This document shows positions 28,241 through 37,507 of a stretch of 64,000 bases of DNA, one piece after another; position 1 is the stretch's first letter, and the number at the start of each line of letters is the position of its first letter. Below the pieces are notes generated by a model. That model was given only the letters and a program-made list of their open reading frames with translations. It did not search any database and had not been told where the DNA came from. Where the stretch lies: assembly GCA_041392665.1 (NCBI GenBank), contig JAWKLQ010000021.1, forward strand, positions 62,001 through 126,000, given 5' to 3'. Origin of the DNA: Flavilitoribacter sp020436695. Lineage in GTDB: Bacteria; Bacteroidota; Bacteroidia; Chitinophagales; Saprospiraceae. Both the position numbers and the translations under genes were made by a program.

Positions 28241-31183
28241 TTAAAATCCTAACTGAACACCAAAGGTGAACGAACGCGTTGTGAAATACGTATTACGGCG
28301 GTCGATACCAGGAGCCAATGCATTATCACCGTCTGCCAGGCGAACCTCAGGGTCTACACCTGAATAACCGGTGATCGTAAACAGGTTATTGGTGTTGAGA
28401 TAGGCACGGATCTTATTAAAGGCCGTTCCATCCACGTCAAAAGTATAACCCAGCGTAGCGTTGTCCAGCTTAATAAAGCTGGCATCTTCCACATGATAGC
28501 TGGAGAACTTGGGTGCTTCACCCAGGTTTTGAATATCGTAAACCCCTACCGGTAGGTTATAAGAAGTAATGGCCTGCGGTGCTTCGTAGAAAGCACGATA
28601 GGTATTGATCAGATCGTGTCCGAAAGTTCCCCGCAGGAAGAAGTTGAAATCGAGGTTGCCGAAAGTGAAGGTGTTGTTCCATCCCAGTTGGAAATCAGGC
28701 AGGCCGTTACCAATTACCGTACGGTCGTCATTCTGTCCTGGGTTTCCGTCACCGTTGATGTCAGAATAGATCCAGTTACCTTCCGGAGAAACACCTTCGA
28801 ATACAATACCCCACAATTGTCCGAGCGGAGCACCTTCCTGTACACGTACCAGAGGTACATCAGACTGACCCGGAGAACCCAGGGTAGCCAGATCTCGTGA
28901 ACCGTTAGCTTCTTCCAGGAATTCTTTCAGTTCGCTGGCCAGATAGTAAGTTCCGTTCAGGCTGGTATTCCAGGAGAAATTGCCATTCTCCACCGCCCGA
29001 ATATTCACGACGGCTTCCAGACCGGAGTTGTTGATCTCACCGATATTCAATTGGGTAGAACCGTACAGGTTCGGCGGTACAGGTACACCAATTTCATAGA
29101 TCAGATCCTTGGTAGAAGTACTGAAATAATCCACAGAACCAGTCACCTTGAAGTCACCGAAGGCGAAATCAACACCAACATCCAGGTCTTTTTTCACTTC
29201 CCACTTTAGGTCCGGGTTCGGGTTGGAAACCGGTCCGTAGGAAGGCACATATGCACCATTGTAGAAGAAGGATGCCCCTGGGCCGAAGCGCTGCAAAGAA
29301 ATGTAGCTACCCGGAGGACGGTTACCGGTTTCACCGTATCCAACGCGGAGTTTCAAGTTGTCGAAACCGGAAAGCGCCAGCGCATTCACCAAGTTCACAC
29401 CGGCACTGATACCGGGGAAGGTACCCCATTTGTTGTTGGCACCGAACTGAGAAGAGCCCTCACGACGCAAGCTCGCTGAGAAGAAATAAGTATCGTCAAT
29501 GTTCAGGTTCGCCCGTCCAAAGAAAGCGACGATCCGGTTACTGTTCTTATAACTGAATACATCGCCTACACCATTATTGAAATCCTGAGCGGCACCCAGG
29601 TTGTTGTAACCGAAGGCATCGGAGATGATATCACCGCCGGTAGCACCAAAGCCGGAATACAGGAAGTCCTGGTAAGAGTAACCACCCAGTAATCTAAGAT
29701 CCGTGCTTCCAAAATTCAGATTGTAAGTAGCGGTAGCTTCAAACAGATCAATCTTACTCTTATCATCCCGCTGGCTGGCCAGACCGTTACGGTCCTGACC
29801 GGTGAAGAATGAGTTTTTATCCCAGTACTGACGCCCCTGGAAATCGTTGCGTTCCTGAGAATAGAACAAGCTGAAATCCAGTCCTTCCACCAGCGTATAA
29901 GTACCACGTAAACTGGCAATGGAGTTTCTGGTTTCACCCTGGTTGGTATTTTGCTCCAGAATCGCCACAGGGTTATAGTAATCGAACAATACCTGCTGGA
30001 AGTAACCGTCGTACTTATCATAAGCCGCGTCTGTGCTACGCACCGGGGCGGTTGGGTTGTAGATGGAAGCATAACGGAAGGCATCGTTGAAACCGAAATC
30101 CTGATTAGTAGACGTAGTAGTATAGCTGGCATCAATTTTCAGCCGGTCATTCAACGCTTTTTGCTGTAGGTTTACCCGGCCGTTGATGCGGTTAAAGCCG
30201 GTGTTCAGCGCAATACCGTTCACGTTGCGGTAGTTACCGGAAACGCGATAGGAAGTACCCTTGGAACCACCGGAAAGAGAAAGGGAGTGGACCTGCGTAA
30301 AGCCGGTTTCGGTGATCTCATCGAACCAGTCGGTGCTGGACCCCAGATCCGTACCGCGGATGTCGCTGTTCGGGCCGCCGGCGAAAGAGCGGAACTGGTC
30401 GGCACTCAAAGTCTCCGTGTAACGGTCAACAGATTCGGCGGTAACGTAGCCTTCGTAGTTCACCCGGGTCACACCGGCTTCACCGGTCTTGGTCGTGATC
30501 AGAATTACCCCTGAACCACCACGCGTACCGTAAATAGCGGCAGCGGAAGCATCTTTCAATACATCGATTGAAGCGATGTCGTTAGGGTCTACGGAGTTCA
30601 GGTCAGCACCGAGTACACCGTCGATGATCACCAGCGGCTGGGTGTTGGCACCCAGAGTAGACAAACCGCGAAGACGGATGTTCACCCCGGCGTTGGGGTC
30701 ACCACCCGGACGAGAAATGGTCAGACCGGCCACCTTACCCTGCAGCAACTGCGTGGGGTTGTTCAGGTTACCGGAGTTAAAATCCTCTTCCTTGATACTG
30801 GTAATAGCACTGGTCACCTCTTTGGATTTCTGCGTACCGTAGCCCACCACAACGATCTCTTCCAGCATCTCACCGGGAGTCAGGGTCATATTGAGCACAT
30901 CGGTTCCGGTAGGAATCGCTACGCGCTCGGAGCCGTAACCAGTATAGGAAACATCGAGTTCGGAGGCATCCGCAGGAATTTCCAGAGTATAATTACCGTC
31001 AAAGTCGGTAATGGTACCGGAGCTGGTACCTACAACGAGAATATTAGCCCCGATGAGCGGCTCTCCCGACTGAGAATCGGTAACACTTCCCGAAATAGTT
31101 CTTTGAGAAAAGGCTAAATTCGTCAGGCAAACCGCCAAAACGACGAGGAGCCATTTCGAAAAATAGTCGACTTTAAGTTTCAT
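28241..31183 (-). CDS. SusC/RagA family TonB-linked outer-membrane receptor
   Basis: The 980-residue protein has signal peptide MKLKVDYFSKWLLVVLAVCL. A carboxypeptidase-regulatory-like domain (RTISGSVTDSQSGEPLIGAN) occupies about residues 27-110, followed by the SusC signature EEIVVVGYGTQKSKEVTSAI and the plug (QLLQGKVAGLTISRPGG, VDPNDIASIDVLKDASAAAI, YGTRGGSGVILITTK). The rest is a barrel ending in FTFGVQLGF. No FecR-interaction domain is present, so it is probably not sensed by an anti-sigma factor. With the SusD protein it forms a pedal-bin importer. It is divergently arranged from the protease-like gene at 31538; the 31184-31537 gap is AT-rich and held no convincing promoter match. Confidence 0.96.
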   Translation of the reverse strand: MKLKVDYFSKWLLVVLAVCLTNLAFSQRTISGSVTDSQSGEPLIGANILVVGTSSGTITDFDGNYTLEIPADASELDVSYTGYGSERVAIPTGTDVLNMTLTPGEMLEEIVVVGYGTQKSKEVTSAITSIKEEDFNSGNLNNPTQLLQGKVAGLTISRPGGDPNAGVNIRLRGLSTLGANTQPLVIIDGVLGADLNSVDPNDIASIDVLKDASAAAIYGTRGGSGVILITTKTGEAGVTRVNYEGYVTAESVDRYTETLSADQFRSFAGGPNSDIRGTDLGSSTDWFDEITETGFTQVHSLSLSGGSKGTSYRVSGNYRNVNGIALNTGFNRINGRVNLQQKALNDRLKIDASYTTTSTNQDFGFNDAFRYASIYNPTAPVRSTDAAYDKYDGYFQQVLFDYYNPVAILEQNTNQGETRNSIASLRGTYTLVEGLDFSLFYSQERNDFQGRQYWDKNSFFTGQDRNGLASQRDDKSKIDLFEATATYNLNFGSTDLRLLGGYSYQDFLYSGFGATGGDIISDAFGYNNLGAAQDFNNGVGDVFSYKNSNRIVAFFGRANLNIDDTYFFSASLRREGSSQFGANNKWGTFPGISAGVNLVNALALSGFDNLKLRVGYGETGNRPPGSYISLQRFGPGASFFYNGAYVPSYGPVSNPNPDLKWEVKKDLDVGVDFAFGDFKVTGSVDYFSTSTKDLIYEIGVPVPPNLYGSTQLNIGEINNSGLEAVVNIRAVENGNFSWNTSLNGTYYLASELKEFLEEANGSRDLATLGSPGQSDVPLVRVQEGAPLGQLWGIVFEGVSPEGNWIYSDINGDGNPGQNDDRTVIGNGLPDFQLGWNNTFTFGNLDFNFFLRGTFGHDLINTYRAFYEAPQAITSYNLPVGVYDIQNLGEAPKFSSYHVEDASFIKLDNATLGYTFDVDGTAFNKIRAYLNTNNLFTITGYSGVDPEVRLADGDNALAPGIDRRNTYFTTRSFTFGVQLGF

Positions 31184-31537
31184 ATATTATTTAGGTTTGG
31201 TTAAAAAAACAGTTTTTAACTTGATATTCAGAAAATCGATCGGACCAAATACCTGAAAAATGGAGTGGAAACGCAAATCGCTGTCAGGCTTCCGACCGTT
31301 ATTTTGTTTTTTTGGTCTATCTAGCTGGTTTGTAGTGAATTGGAATATCTTGGGGTGGAAAAACTGTGTTTAACACAAACGCGCCCCCAAAAGTCCTAAA
31401 TATGTTTGAAAATTCCAAAAAGGACCAACAAGATTTTTTATCGAAACCGTTTGCGAAATATTATTAGGGTTAGGGGGCAAGGCTTTTTCTTTGTAAACGC
31501 ATATATTTACCTAGGTTGAATTATTCAACACCCGATT

Positions 31538-32767
31538 ATGAGGAAGATTTTGTTCTTATTGTTATGTTGTCTGGCCATCTCCTCCAGCTTAACTGCGCAG
31601 GTTCCTGATCTTATTCTGCGGAAAAACGCCCAAAAAGCAGAAGTACCGTTCGAATACGAGAATGGCTTTATCGTAGTTCGGGTAGTATTCAACAACATAT
31701 TCCCACTTAAATTCATCCTGGACACCGGAGCCGAACACACTATTCTTACCAAAAGAGAGATCACTGACCTGCTTCAGGTAGACTATCAGCGACGTTTTGT
31801 CATCATGGGTTCCGACCTTAAGACCGAATTGGGAGCCTATCTGGTCAGGGGTATTGTACTGACCATGGGCAATATGTATCTCAGCAACCGGTCGATGCTC
31901 GTTTTGGAAGACGACTACTTCAGCTTTGATGAATTCGCCGGCCTGGATGTGCACGGTATCATCGGCGCCGACCTGTTGCGACGCTTCATAATGATGATCG
32001 ACTACCGTAAGAAAACCATCACTTTCTATGATCCTTCCAAATTCACCATGCCGCATGGCAAATTCACGGAACTGGAAGTGGAACTACACCGCAACAAACC
32101 GTATATCTATACTCATACTGATCTGCCGAGGGATACGAGTGCCCGACTCAAATACCTGATGGATACCGGGGCCAGTGTAGCACTGATGATGTACACCGTG
32201 ACCGATACCTTATTGCAGTTGCCCGAACAATTCATTCGCAGCAATATCGGAATGGGGCTGGGCGGGTTCATCGAAGGTTTTGTGGGGCGCACTCCGGAAA
32301 TTGATATAGGTAATACCAAACTGCAGGAAGTAGTTACCAATTATCAGGATTTTCTCCCTACGATGGACTCAGCCTACTTCAATAAACGTAACGGTCTGAT
32401 CGGCAATCAGGTACTCAGTCGTTTCACCGTAATCGTAGATTACATTAAGGGAAAGGTCTATGTAGCACCCAATGGCAAAGCCAACCAAAAGTTTCGCTAC
32501 GACCGGAGTGGCCTGTCGTTGGTAGCATCTGGTCCGCAACTTGAAGATATTACCGTTTTTGCGGTTACCCCCGAAACCCCTGCCTCGGAAGCTGGAATGA
32601 AAAAAGGCGATATCATTAAAAAGATCAATGGCGTACCTTCTGCTTTTACCGGCTTGCAGGGCACCATAAACCGGCTAAAGAAACGACCGGGCAAACGAAT
32701 ACAGTTGATCTGCGAGCGGGATGGTGAAAGGATAAAAGTAAGATTCCGGTTGCGTGATCTTATCTAA
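31538..32767 (+). CDS. Retropepsin-like aspartyl protease with C-terminal PDZ domain
   Basis: The 409-residue protein begins MRKILFLLLCCLAISSSLTA, a signal peptide. Two aspartyl-protease motifs are visible in one chain, FILDTGAEHTIL at about residue 60 and YLMDTGASVALM at about 208, giving the two halves of a pepsin-like active site. The last 90 residues are a PDZ domain (ETPASEAGMKKGDIIKKING). This is a common Bacteroidota family of exported proteases, presumably periplasmic or surface-located; substrates are unknown. It is divergent from susC and convergent with hemN, so it appears to be a single-gene unit. Confidence 0.88.
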   Translation: MRKILFLLLCCLAISSSLTAQVPDLILRKNAQKAEVPFEYENGFIVVRVVFNNIFPLKFILDTGAEHTILTKREITDLLQVDYQRRFVIMGSDLKTELGAYLVRGIVLTMGNMYLSNRSMLVLEDDYFSFDEFAGLDVHGIIGADLLRRFIMMIDYRKKTITFYDPSKFTMPHGKFTELEVELHRNKPYIYTHTDLPRDTSARLKYLMDTGASVALMMYTVTDTLLQLPEQFIRSNIGMGLGGFIEGFVGRTPEIDIGNTKLQEVVTNYQDFLPTMDSAYFNKRNGLIGNQVLSRFTVIVDYIKGKVYVAPNGKANQKFRYDRSGLSLVASGPQLEDITVFAVTPETPASEAGMKKGDIIKKINGVPSAFTGLQGTINRLKKRPGKRIQLICERDGERIKVRFRLRDLI

Positions 32768-32826
32768 GATGGTATTTAGTAAAGGTGTCCGGTGGTTTTG
32801 CTCAACCTGACGACTGATAACTTACA

Positions 32827-34179
32827 TTATAAAGTCTTACTGAATAAGGACTCTGTCGGCTGTTTTTGCCAATAGCGATCGTCGAAGCATTGTGCAATAT
32901 TCCGGATAAATGGAGCTCCGGTCGTCGTTACCGAGACGCTGCTGCCGTTGAGCTTCACGAGTCCGTCTTTTTCCATGTCCTGCAAGCGCAGATAGGCTCT
33001 TTCCAAAGAGTGGCTGGTCTGAAGTTCCCCTACTTCCCAATCGGTGCCGAAACGGCACATGATATTCAGGATGTGATCGCGGAGGAGCTGATCTTCTTCG
33101 TGCAGCTGATGACCACGGAAAATCGGTAATCTTCCGGCAGCCACTCCTTCGCGGTAGTCTTCCACGTTGGTGGCATTTTGCACAAATGCTTCACCCGCAT
33201 CACTAATGGCAGAGGTTCCCAGTCCGATCAACAAACTGGTGGGATAAGGCGTATAGCCCATAAAATTACGGTGCAGGCTTCCCTGGGCCGCAGACCGGTA
33301 TAAATCATCGGTGGGAAGAGCAAAATGATCCATTCCAATGGCATGGTAGCCGAGCCGTTCCAGCCCCTCACTGGCCGTTTCGTAAAGCGCTCTCTTATCT
33401 ACGCTCTGGGGTATATCCGCTTCCGTAAACTTCCTTTGCCCGGCCTGTTTCCAAGGCACATGAGCATAACTGTAATAAGCTACCCGGTCGGGCATCAACT
33501 GCTCCAGTTTCTCCAGATCATATTCAATATGCTGCAGGCGCTGGAAGGGCAGCCCGTACACAAAATCAAAATTGATGGAATCATAATTCAAACGGCGCGC
33601 AGATTCCGTCAGGCGGAAGACTTCCGCTTCACTCTGCCGCCGATTGATGGCCGACATGATCACGGGAGAAAAATCCTGCACCCCGATACTGACCCGGTTG
33701 AAACCGTTGTTGTGCAATACCCGCAGATGGTCCACCGTGGTGTTGTTGGGATGCGCCTCAAAGGCATAAGCGTGGTTTTCCGGCACCTCCACGGTAGCCA
33801 GAAGGCGACTGATGAAATCATCCAGGTTCTTCGGACTGAAGAAGGTAGGAGTTCCTCCTCCCAAATGCAGCTCCTTTAATATCGGCTTCCGGGGAAAATT
33901 GCGGAGGTACAGTTCCCATTCCTGAATAAGGCTTTCCACATAGGGTTCTTCCACTGCATGATTGACGGTGATCCGCTTGTTGCAACCGCAGTAGGTGCAC
34001 AATTGCTCACAATAAGGCAAATGCACATAAACACTGATCTCAGGATGAAGCTCCGTTCGCTTTTGTACCAGTTGCATCCATTCTTCCTGGGTAGGCGGCA
34101 TTTCCCAATATGGTACCGTTGGATAACTGGTGTACCGGGGCGTGGGCTTGTCGTACTTCTCCAAAAGCGAAAGCTTCAT
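32827..34179 (-). CDS. hemN: Oxygen-independent coproporphyrinogen III oxidase
   Basis: The protein has 450 residues. The radical-SAM cluster motif is YCEQLCTYCGC: Cys57, 61, 64 and 66 in the CX3CX2CXC pattern of HemN. SAM-binding LGGGTPTFF follows, together with NRVSIGVQDFSPVIMSAINR, RLNYDSINFDFVYGLPFQ and the C-terminal HemN domain (LTDLVKLN-like end). It converts coproporphyrinogen III to protoporphyrinogen IX without oxygen in heme synthesis. Its position head-to-head with the cbb3 oxidase cluster suggests coordinated expression at low oxygen. The 345-bp divergent gap carries a TAATTTTG -7-like box on the hemN side and no convincing FNR-type palindrome. Confidence 0.96.
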   Translation of the reverse strand: MKLSLLEKYDKPTPRYTSYPTVPYWEMPPTQEEWMQLVQKRTELHPEISVYVHLPYCEQLCTYCGCNKRITVNHAVEEPYVESLIQEWELYLRNFPRKPILKELHLGGGTPTFFSPKNLDDFISRLLATVEVPENHAYAFEAHPNNTTVDHLRVLHNNGFNRVSIGVQDFSPVIMSAINRRQSEAEVFRLTESARRLNYDSINFDFVYGLPFQRLQHIEYDLEKLEQLMPDRVAYYSYAHVPWKQAGQRKFTEADIPQSVDKRALYETASEGLERLGYHAIGMDHFALPTDDLYRSAAQGSLHRNFMGYTPYPTSLLIGLGTSAISDAGEAFVQNATNVEDYREGVAAGRLPIFRGHQLHEEDQLLRDHILNIMCRFGTDWEVGELQTSHSLERAYLRLQDMEKDGLVKLNGSSVSVTTTGAPFIRNIAQCFDDRYWQKQPTESLFSKTL

Positions 34180-34223
34180 AGGTTCAATTGTTTAAATGCT
34201 CCAAAGACAAAGTCAGAAAGTGA

Positions 34224-34231
34224 CAAAATTA
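34224..34231 (-). promoter_or_regulatory. TAnnTTTG -7-like box for hemN
   Basis: On the minus strand TAATTTTG lies 45 bp before the hemN start. A TTTG occurs further upstream but at a shorter spacing than the usual -33 box, so only the -7 match is claimed. Confidence 0.35.
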
Positions 34232-34533
34232 GGGCCGCCCCTATCCCAAAAATGGTGACGAAAATCATCATCCACTCTGAACCTTATCACTCATAGGGCC
34301 GTCAACGGTCTCTAGTTTTGCGACTGTATTCATTACAACAATAGCCCAAACCGGTTAACTCGTTGAAAATGAACAACATTTAGCATTTACCCTTTTCCAG
34401 TGGCGGCTGTATGCCATTTCCAACTTCTGCCTGAAGTGAGCTGCTCCGGATAAAGGTAAACTCGGACGATCAGGGAAGTCCCTATAATATTCGGCGGGAA
34501 TTTTCTAGATTTACCAGATACCAATTGACAAGA

Positions 34534-37038
34534 ATGAACACCTTGGTTGAACCAAAATTGATGCTAAAAACCGATCAACCGTCCTGTTATCATTGCGGTG
34601 AGAGCTGTACGGATGATCATTTTGTTTTAGATGATAAGCACTTCTGTTGCCAGGGTTGTCAAACGGTGTATGAGCTGCTCAGTGAAAATCAGTTGGAAAG
34701 TTTCTACGAGCAGCGAGACCGGCTCAGCGCACGGCAGAAAGCCGGTAATCTGGATCGCTTTCTGGCACTCGATCAACCTCAGATCGTGGAACAATTACTG
34801 GATTTCCGGGAAGGCAGCACGGCAAAAGTGACCCTTTCCCTGCCTCAGATCCATTGTTCGGCCTGCATCTGGCTGTTGGAAAAACTCTATAAACTCCACC
34901 CAGGTGTCCAGTCTTCACGCATTAATTTTTTACGTAAGGAAGCCTATATTACTTTCGATACCGACCTCATTTCGCTGCGCGAACTGGCCGAATTACTGGC
35001 CAGTATCGGCTATGCGCCCGATTTTAACCTCAGCGATCTGAGCCGGGATAAAAAAGCCCCCCGCGACTGGAAACTCTTTTATCAGTTAGGGGTTGCCGGT
35101 TTTGCTTTCGGCAACAGTATGTTGTTGAGCTTTCCCGAATACCTTGGCCTGGATAGTGTTTCGGAAGCCTCTTACCGCACTATATTCGGCCTGCTCAATG
35201 TAGCGCTGGCCATTCCCGTGGTCTGGTACAGCGCACAGGACTACTGGCGGGCTGCGCTGGTGAATCTCCGCTCACGCGTACTTACCATTGATATTCCCAT
35301 TACGCTGGGTATCCTCACGCTGTTCACCCGCAGTACTTATGAGATACTCACCCACACCGGCGCCGGGTATCTGGATAGTCTTACCGGACTGGTCTTTTTT
35401 CTGCTGATCGGTAAATGGTTCCAGCAAAAGACCTACCACAGTTTATCATTCGAGCGCGACTATCAGGCTTATTTCCCGATCGCAGTCCGGCTGAGCGACG
35501 GCACTAGTAAAGGTGTTAAGGAGCTCAAACAGGGCGACAGCATTCTGATCCGCAACGGAGAGCTCCTCCCCGCCGACGGTTTGCTCACGGAAGGGACCGC
35601 CCGCATGGACTATAGCTTTGTCACCGGCGAATCACTCCCCTTGACCAAAAAAGTCGGCGATCAGCTTTTTGCCGGCGGCAGGCAAAACGGCGGACAGATC
35701 CGGGTGTTGATCAATCGTCCGATATCACAAAGTTATCTGACCCGTCTGTGGGATCAGGATACTTTCAAAAAAGATAAGGAAGAACAGCATATACTGACCA
35801 CTAACCGGATGGGTAAGTACTTCACCATTAGTATTTTGACCATTGCAATGATCAGTCTGCTATACTGGTTACCCAAAGATGCCGGTTTGGCGATCAATGT
35901 CTTTACGGCTGTTCTGATCATCGCCTGCCCCTGCGCTATTGCCCTGTCGGTGCCATTCACCCTGGGCAGTGCGTTGCGCCTCTTAGGCCGGTCCGGGCTT
36001 TTCCTGAAAAATACCAATGTGATCGAAAGGCTGAAGAATATCGACACCATTGTATTCGACAAAACCGGTACACTAACCGAAGGGCAACAAAATCTGGGTG
36101 TAAAATATGAAGGCCGGTCGCTGAGTTCATGGGAACAAAAGGCCGTACTATCGCTTTGCCGGCAATCTTCCCATCCGCTGTCACGGGCGATATCCGACGC
36201 AATGGACCGACAGCAGGGCACCCTGACCGTAGAGGATTTCCTGGAAGAGACCGGAAAAGGAATTTCAGGAAACATCGAACAGCATCAATTTTTGGTGGGT
36301 TCGGCGGCCTATCTGGACGTCGAACCCCTTTTGGCCCCCGAAGGCCAGGTATTTTTACGGGTTGACGGAGAGTTGGCCGGTCATTTCCAGGTACAACACC
36401 AATACCGATCCAGTTTCACGCCACTCATCGAGGCACTCAAAGATACCTATGAACTGTATCTGCTGTCGGGTGATAATGCCAGGGAAAGCGGCTACCTAAG
36501 CCGCTATTTTTCGGCGGATCATCTCCATTTCCGGCAAAGCCCACAGGATAAACTGGACTTTATTCACCGCCTCCAGAAGCGGGGCAAAAAGGTGCTCATG
36601 ATCGGTGACGGGCTGAACGATGCCGGTGCACTGCGTAAAAGCGATGTCGGCCTGGTGATCGCCGAAAACACCAATAATTTTACGCCGGCCAGTGATGCGA
36701 TCCTCGATGCAGGGCAGTTTGCACAGATCCCGCAATTGCTATATTACGGCCGTCAGAGCAACCGTCTGGTTATCTATGCTTATTTTCTGGCCTTGATCTA
36801 TAATATTATCGGATTGAGCTTTGCCGTACAGGGGCTTTTATCGCCCGTTGTGGCAGCCATTCTGATGCCTTTAAGTTCCATGACCATCGTGACCTTTGGC
36901 GTGCTGTCAACGCGTCTCACGGCCGCTTCACTGACGACTAAAGAAAGTCCGGCCATTTCTAGTGAGCCTGACAGACGTGAGTCCGGGAGTGCATTGACGG
37001 AAGTTACTTTTATGAGCGTAAGTACAGATCTGGAATAA
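34534..37038 (+). CDS. ccoI: Copper-type P1B ATPase for cbb3 oxidase assembly
   Basis: The 834-residue protein is taken from MNTLVEPKL; an in-frame TTG lies 3 codons earlier. The N-terminus has a cysteine-rich metal site (CYHCGESC, then CCQGC at 38-42) followed by an HMA-like fold with CSAC at 108-111. The P-type ATPase parts are all there: TGES actuator loop, intramembrane CPC near residue 465, phosphorylated Asp in DKTGTLTEG near 508, and GDGLNDAGAL near 690. Together these mark the FixI/CcoI group, which exports copper needed for the CuB centre of cbb3 oxidase. It heads the cco operon, 150 bp before ccoS. A long hairpin occupies that gap. Confidence 0.95.
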   Translation: MNTLVEPKLMLKTDQPSCYHCGESCTDDHFVLDDKHFCCQGCQTVYELLSENQLESFYEQRDRLSARQKAGNLDRFLALDQPQIVEQLLDFREGSTAKVTLSLPQIHCSACIWLLEKLYKLHPGVQSSRINFLRKEAYITFDTDLISLRELAELLASIGYAPDFNLSDLSRDKKAPRDWKLFYQLGVAGFAFGNSMLLSFPEYLGLDSVSEASYRTIFGLLNVALAIPVVWYSAQDYWRAALVNLRSRVLTIDIPITLGILTLFTRSTYEILTHTGAGYLDSLTGLVFFLLIGKWFQQKTYHSLSFERDYQAYFPIAVRLSDGTSKGVKELKQGDSILIRNGELLPADGLLTEGTARMDYSFVTGESLPLTKKVGDQLFAGGRQNGGQIRVLINRPISQSYLTRLWDQDTFKKDKEEQHILTTNRMGKYFTISILTIAMISLLYWLPKDAGLAINVFTAVLIIACPCAIALSVPFTLGSALRLLGRSGLFLKNTNVIERLKNIDTIVFDKTGTLTEGQQNLGVKYEGRSLSSWEQKAVLSLCRQSSHPLSRAISDAMDRQQGTLTVEDFLEETGKGISGNIEQHQFLVGSAAYLDVEPLLAPEGQVFLRVDGELAGHFQVQHQYRSSFTPLIEALKDTYELYLLSGDNARESGYLSRYFSADHLHFRQSPQDKLDFIHRLQKRGKKVLMIGDGLNDAGALRKSDVGLVIAENTNNFTPASDAILDAGQFAQIPQLLYYGRQSNRLVIYAYFLALIYNIIGLSFAVQGLLSPVVAAILMPLSSMTIVTFGVLSTRLTAASLTTKESPAISSEPDRRESGSALTEVTFMSVSTDLE

Positions 37039-37052
37039 AATTATTGTCAGCA

Positions 37053-37121
37053 ACCAGGGAGGTGATCATCAACGGTCACTGCAAGAAACTGTAATAAGTT
37101 GATGACTTATATCACCCTGGT
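37053..37121 (+). promoter_or_regulatory. Long stem-loop between ccoI and ccoS
   Basis: ACCAGGG-AGGTGAT-CATCAAC (37053-37073) pairs with GTTGATG-acttat-ATCACCCTGGT (37098-37121), with bulges. A third copy of CCCTGGTTA sits near 37144, so alternative pairings are possible. It may tune read-through from ccoI into the rest of the operon or serve as a terminator. Confidence 0.5.
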
Positions 37122-37188
37122 AGCTGATAACACTCAATAGAGACCCTGGTTAGCCGGTATAAATTTACACCATTAAAATTCAAAGAAA

Positions 37189-37401
37189 GTGGAAATCATA
37201 TTTGTATTGATCGCACTGAGCCTTATTATTGCCCTGGGATTCCTGATTAGTTTTCTCTGGGCAGTCCGGTCCGGGCAATATGAAGATGATTATACACCTT
37301 CCGTACGGATCCTTTTCGATGATCAGCCAGGCCCCAGTGGGGAAAAGAATGGCATCGATGATCAGGAGTCGCAGCGTACAGAAGGACTGCCCACTGAATA
37401 A
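37189..37401 (+). CDS. ccoS: cbb3 oxidase maturation protein CcoS
   Basis: This 70-residue protein starts with GTG (MEIIFVLIALSLIIALGFLI), since no ATG fits. A single membrane segment at about residues 3-25 is followed by WAVRSGQYEDDYTPSVRILF, the typical CcoS signature. A short charged tail ends the protein. CcoS is needed to insert cofactors into cbb3 oxidase and is normally encoded next to ccoI and ccoN, as here. It lies 106 bp before ccoNO. Confidence 0.93.
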   Translation: MEIIFVLIALSLIIALGFLISFLWAVRSGQYEDDYTPSVRILFDDQPGPSGEKNGIDDQESQRTEGLPTE

Positions 37402-37507
37402 ATCAAACCAAATTAAGTTATCCGGGAATTGTGAAGAAGCAGGCCGTCATACACGGACCTACTAACGGATAAAGTCATTTATATTTCGTCAAAAAACGCT
37501 ACTAACG

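Noticed and set aside
31184..31537. Promoter for susC or the protease gene
   Set aside because: Only TATATTTA- and GGTATTTGG-type near matches occur, not a full TAnnTTTG with a spaced upstream box.
34180..34533. FNR-type site between hemN and ccoI
   Set aside because: I found no TTGAT-N4-ATCAA-like palindrome close enough to report.
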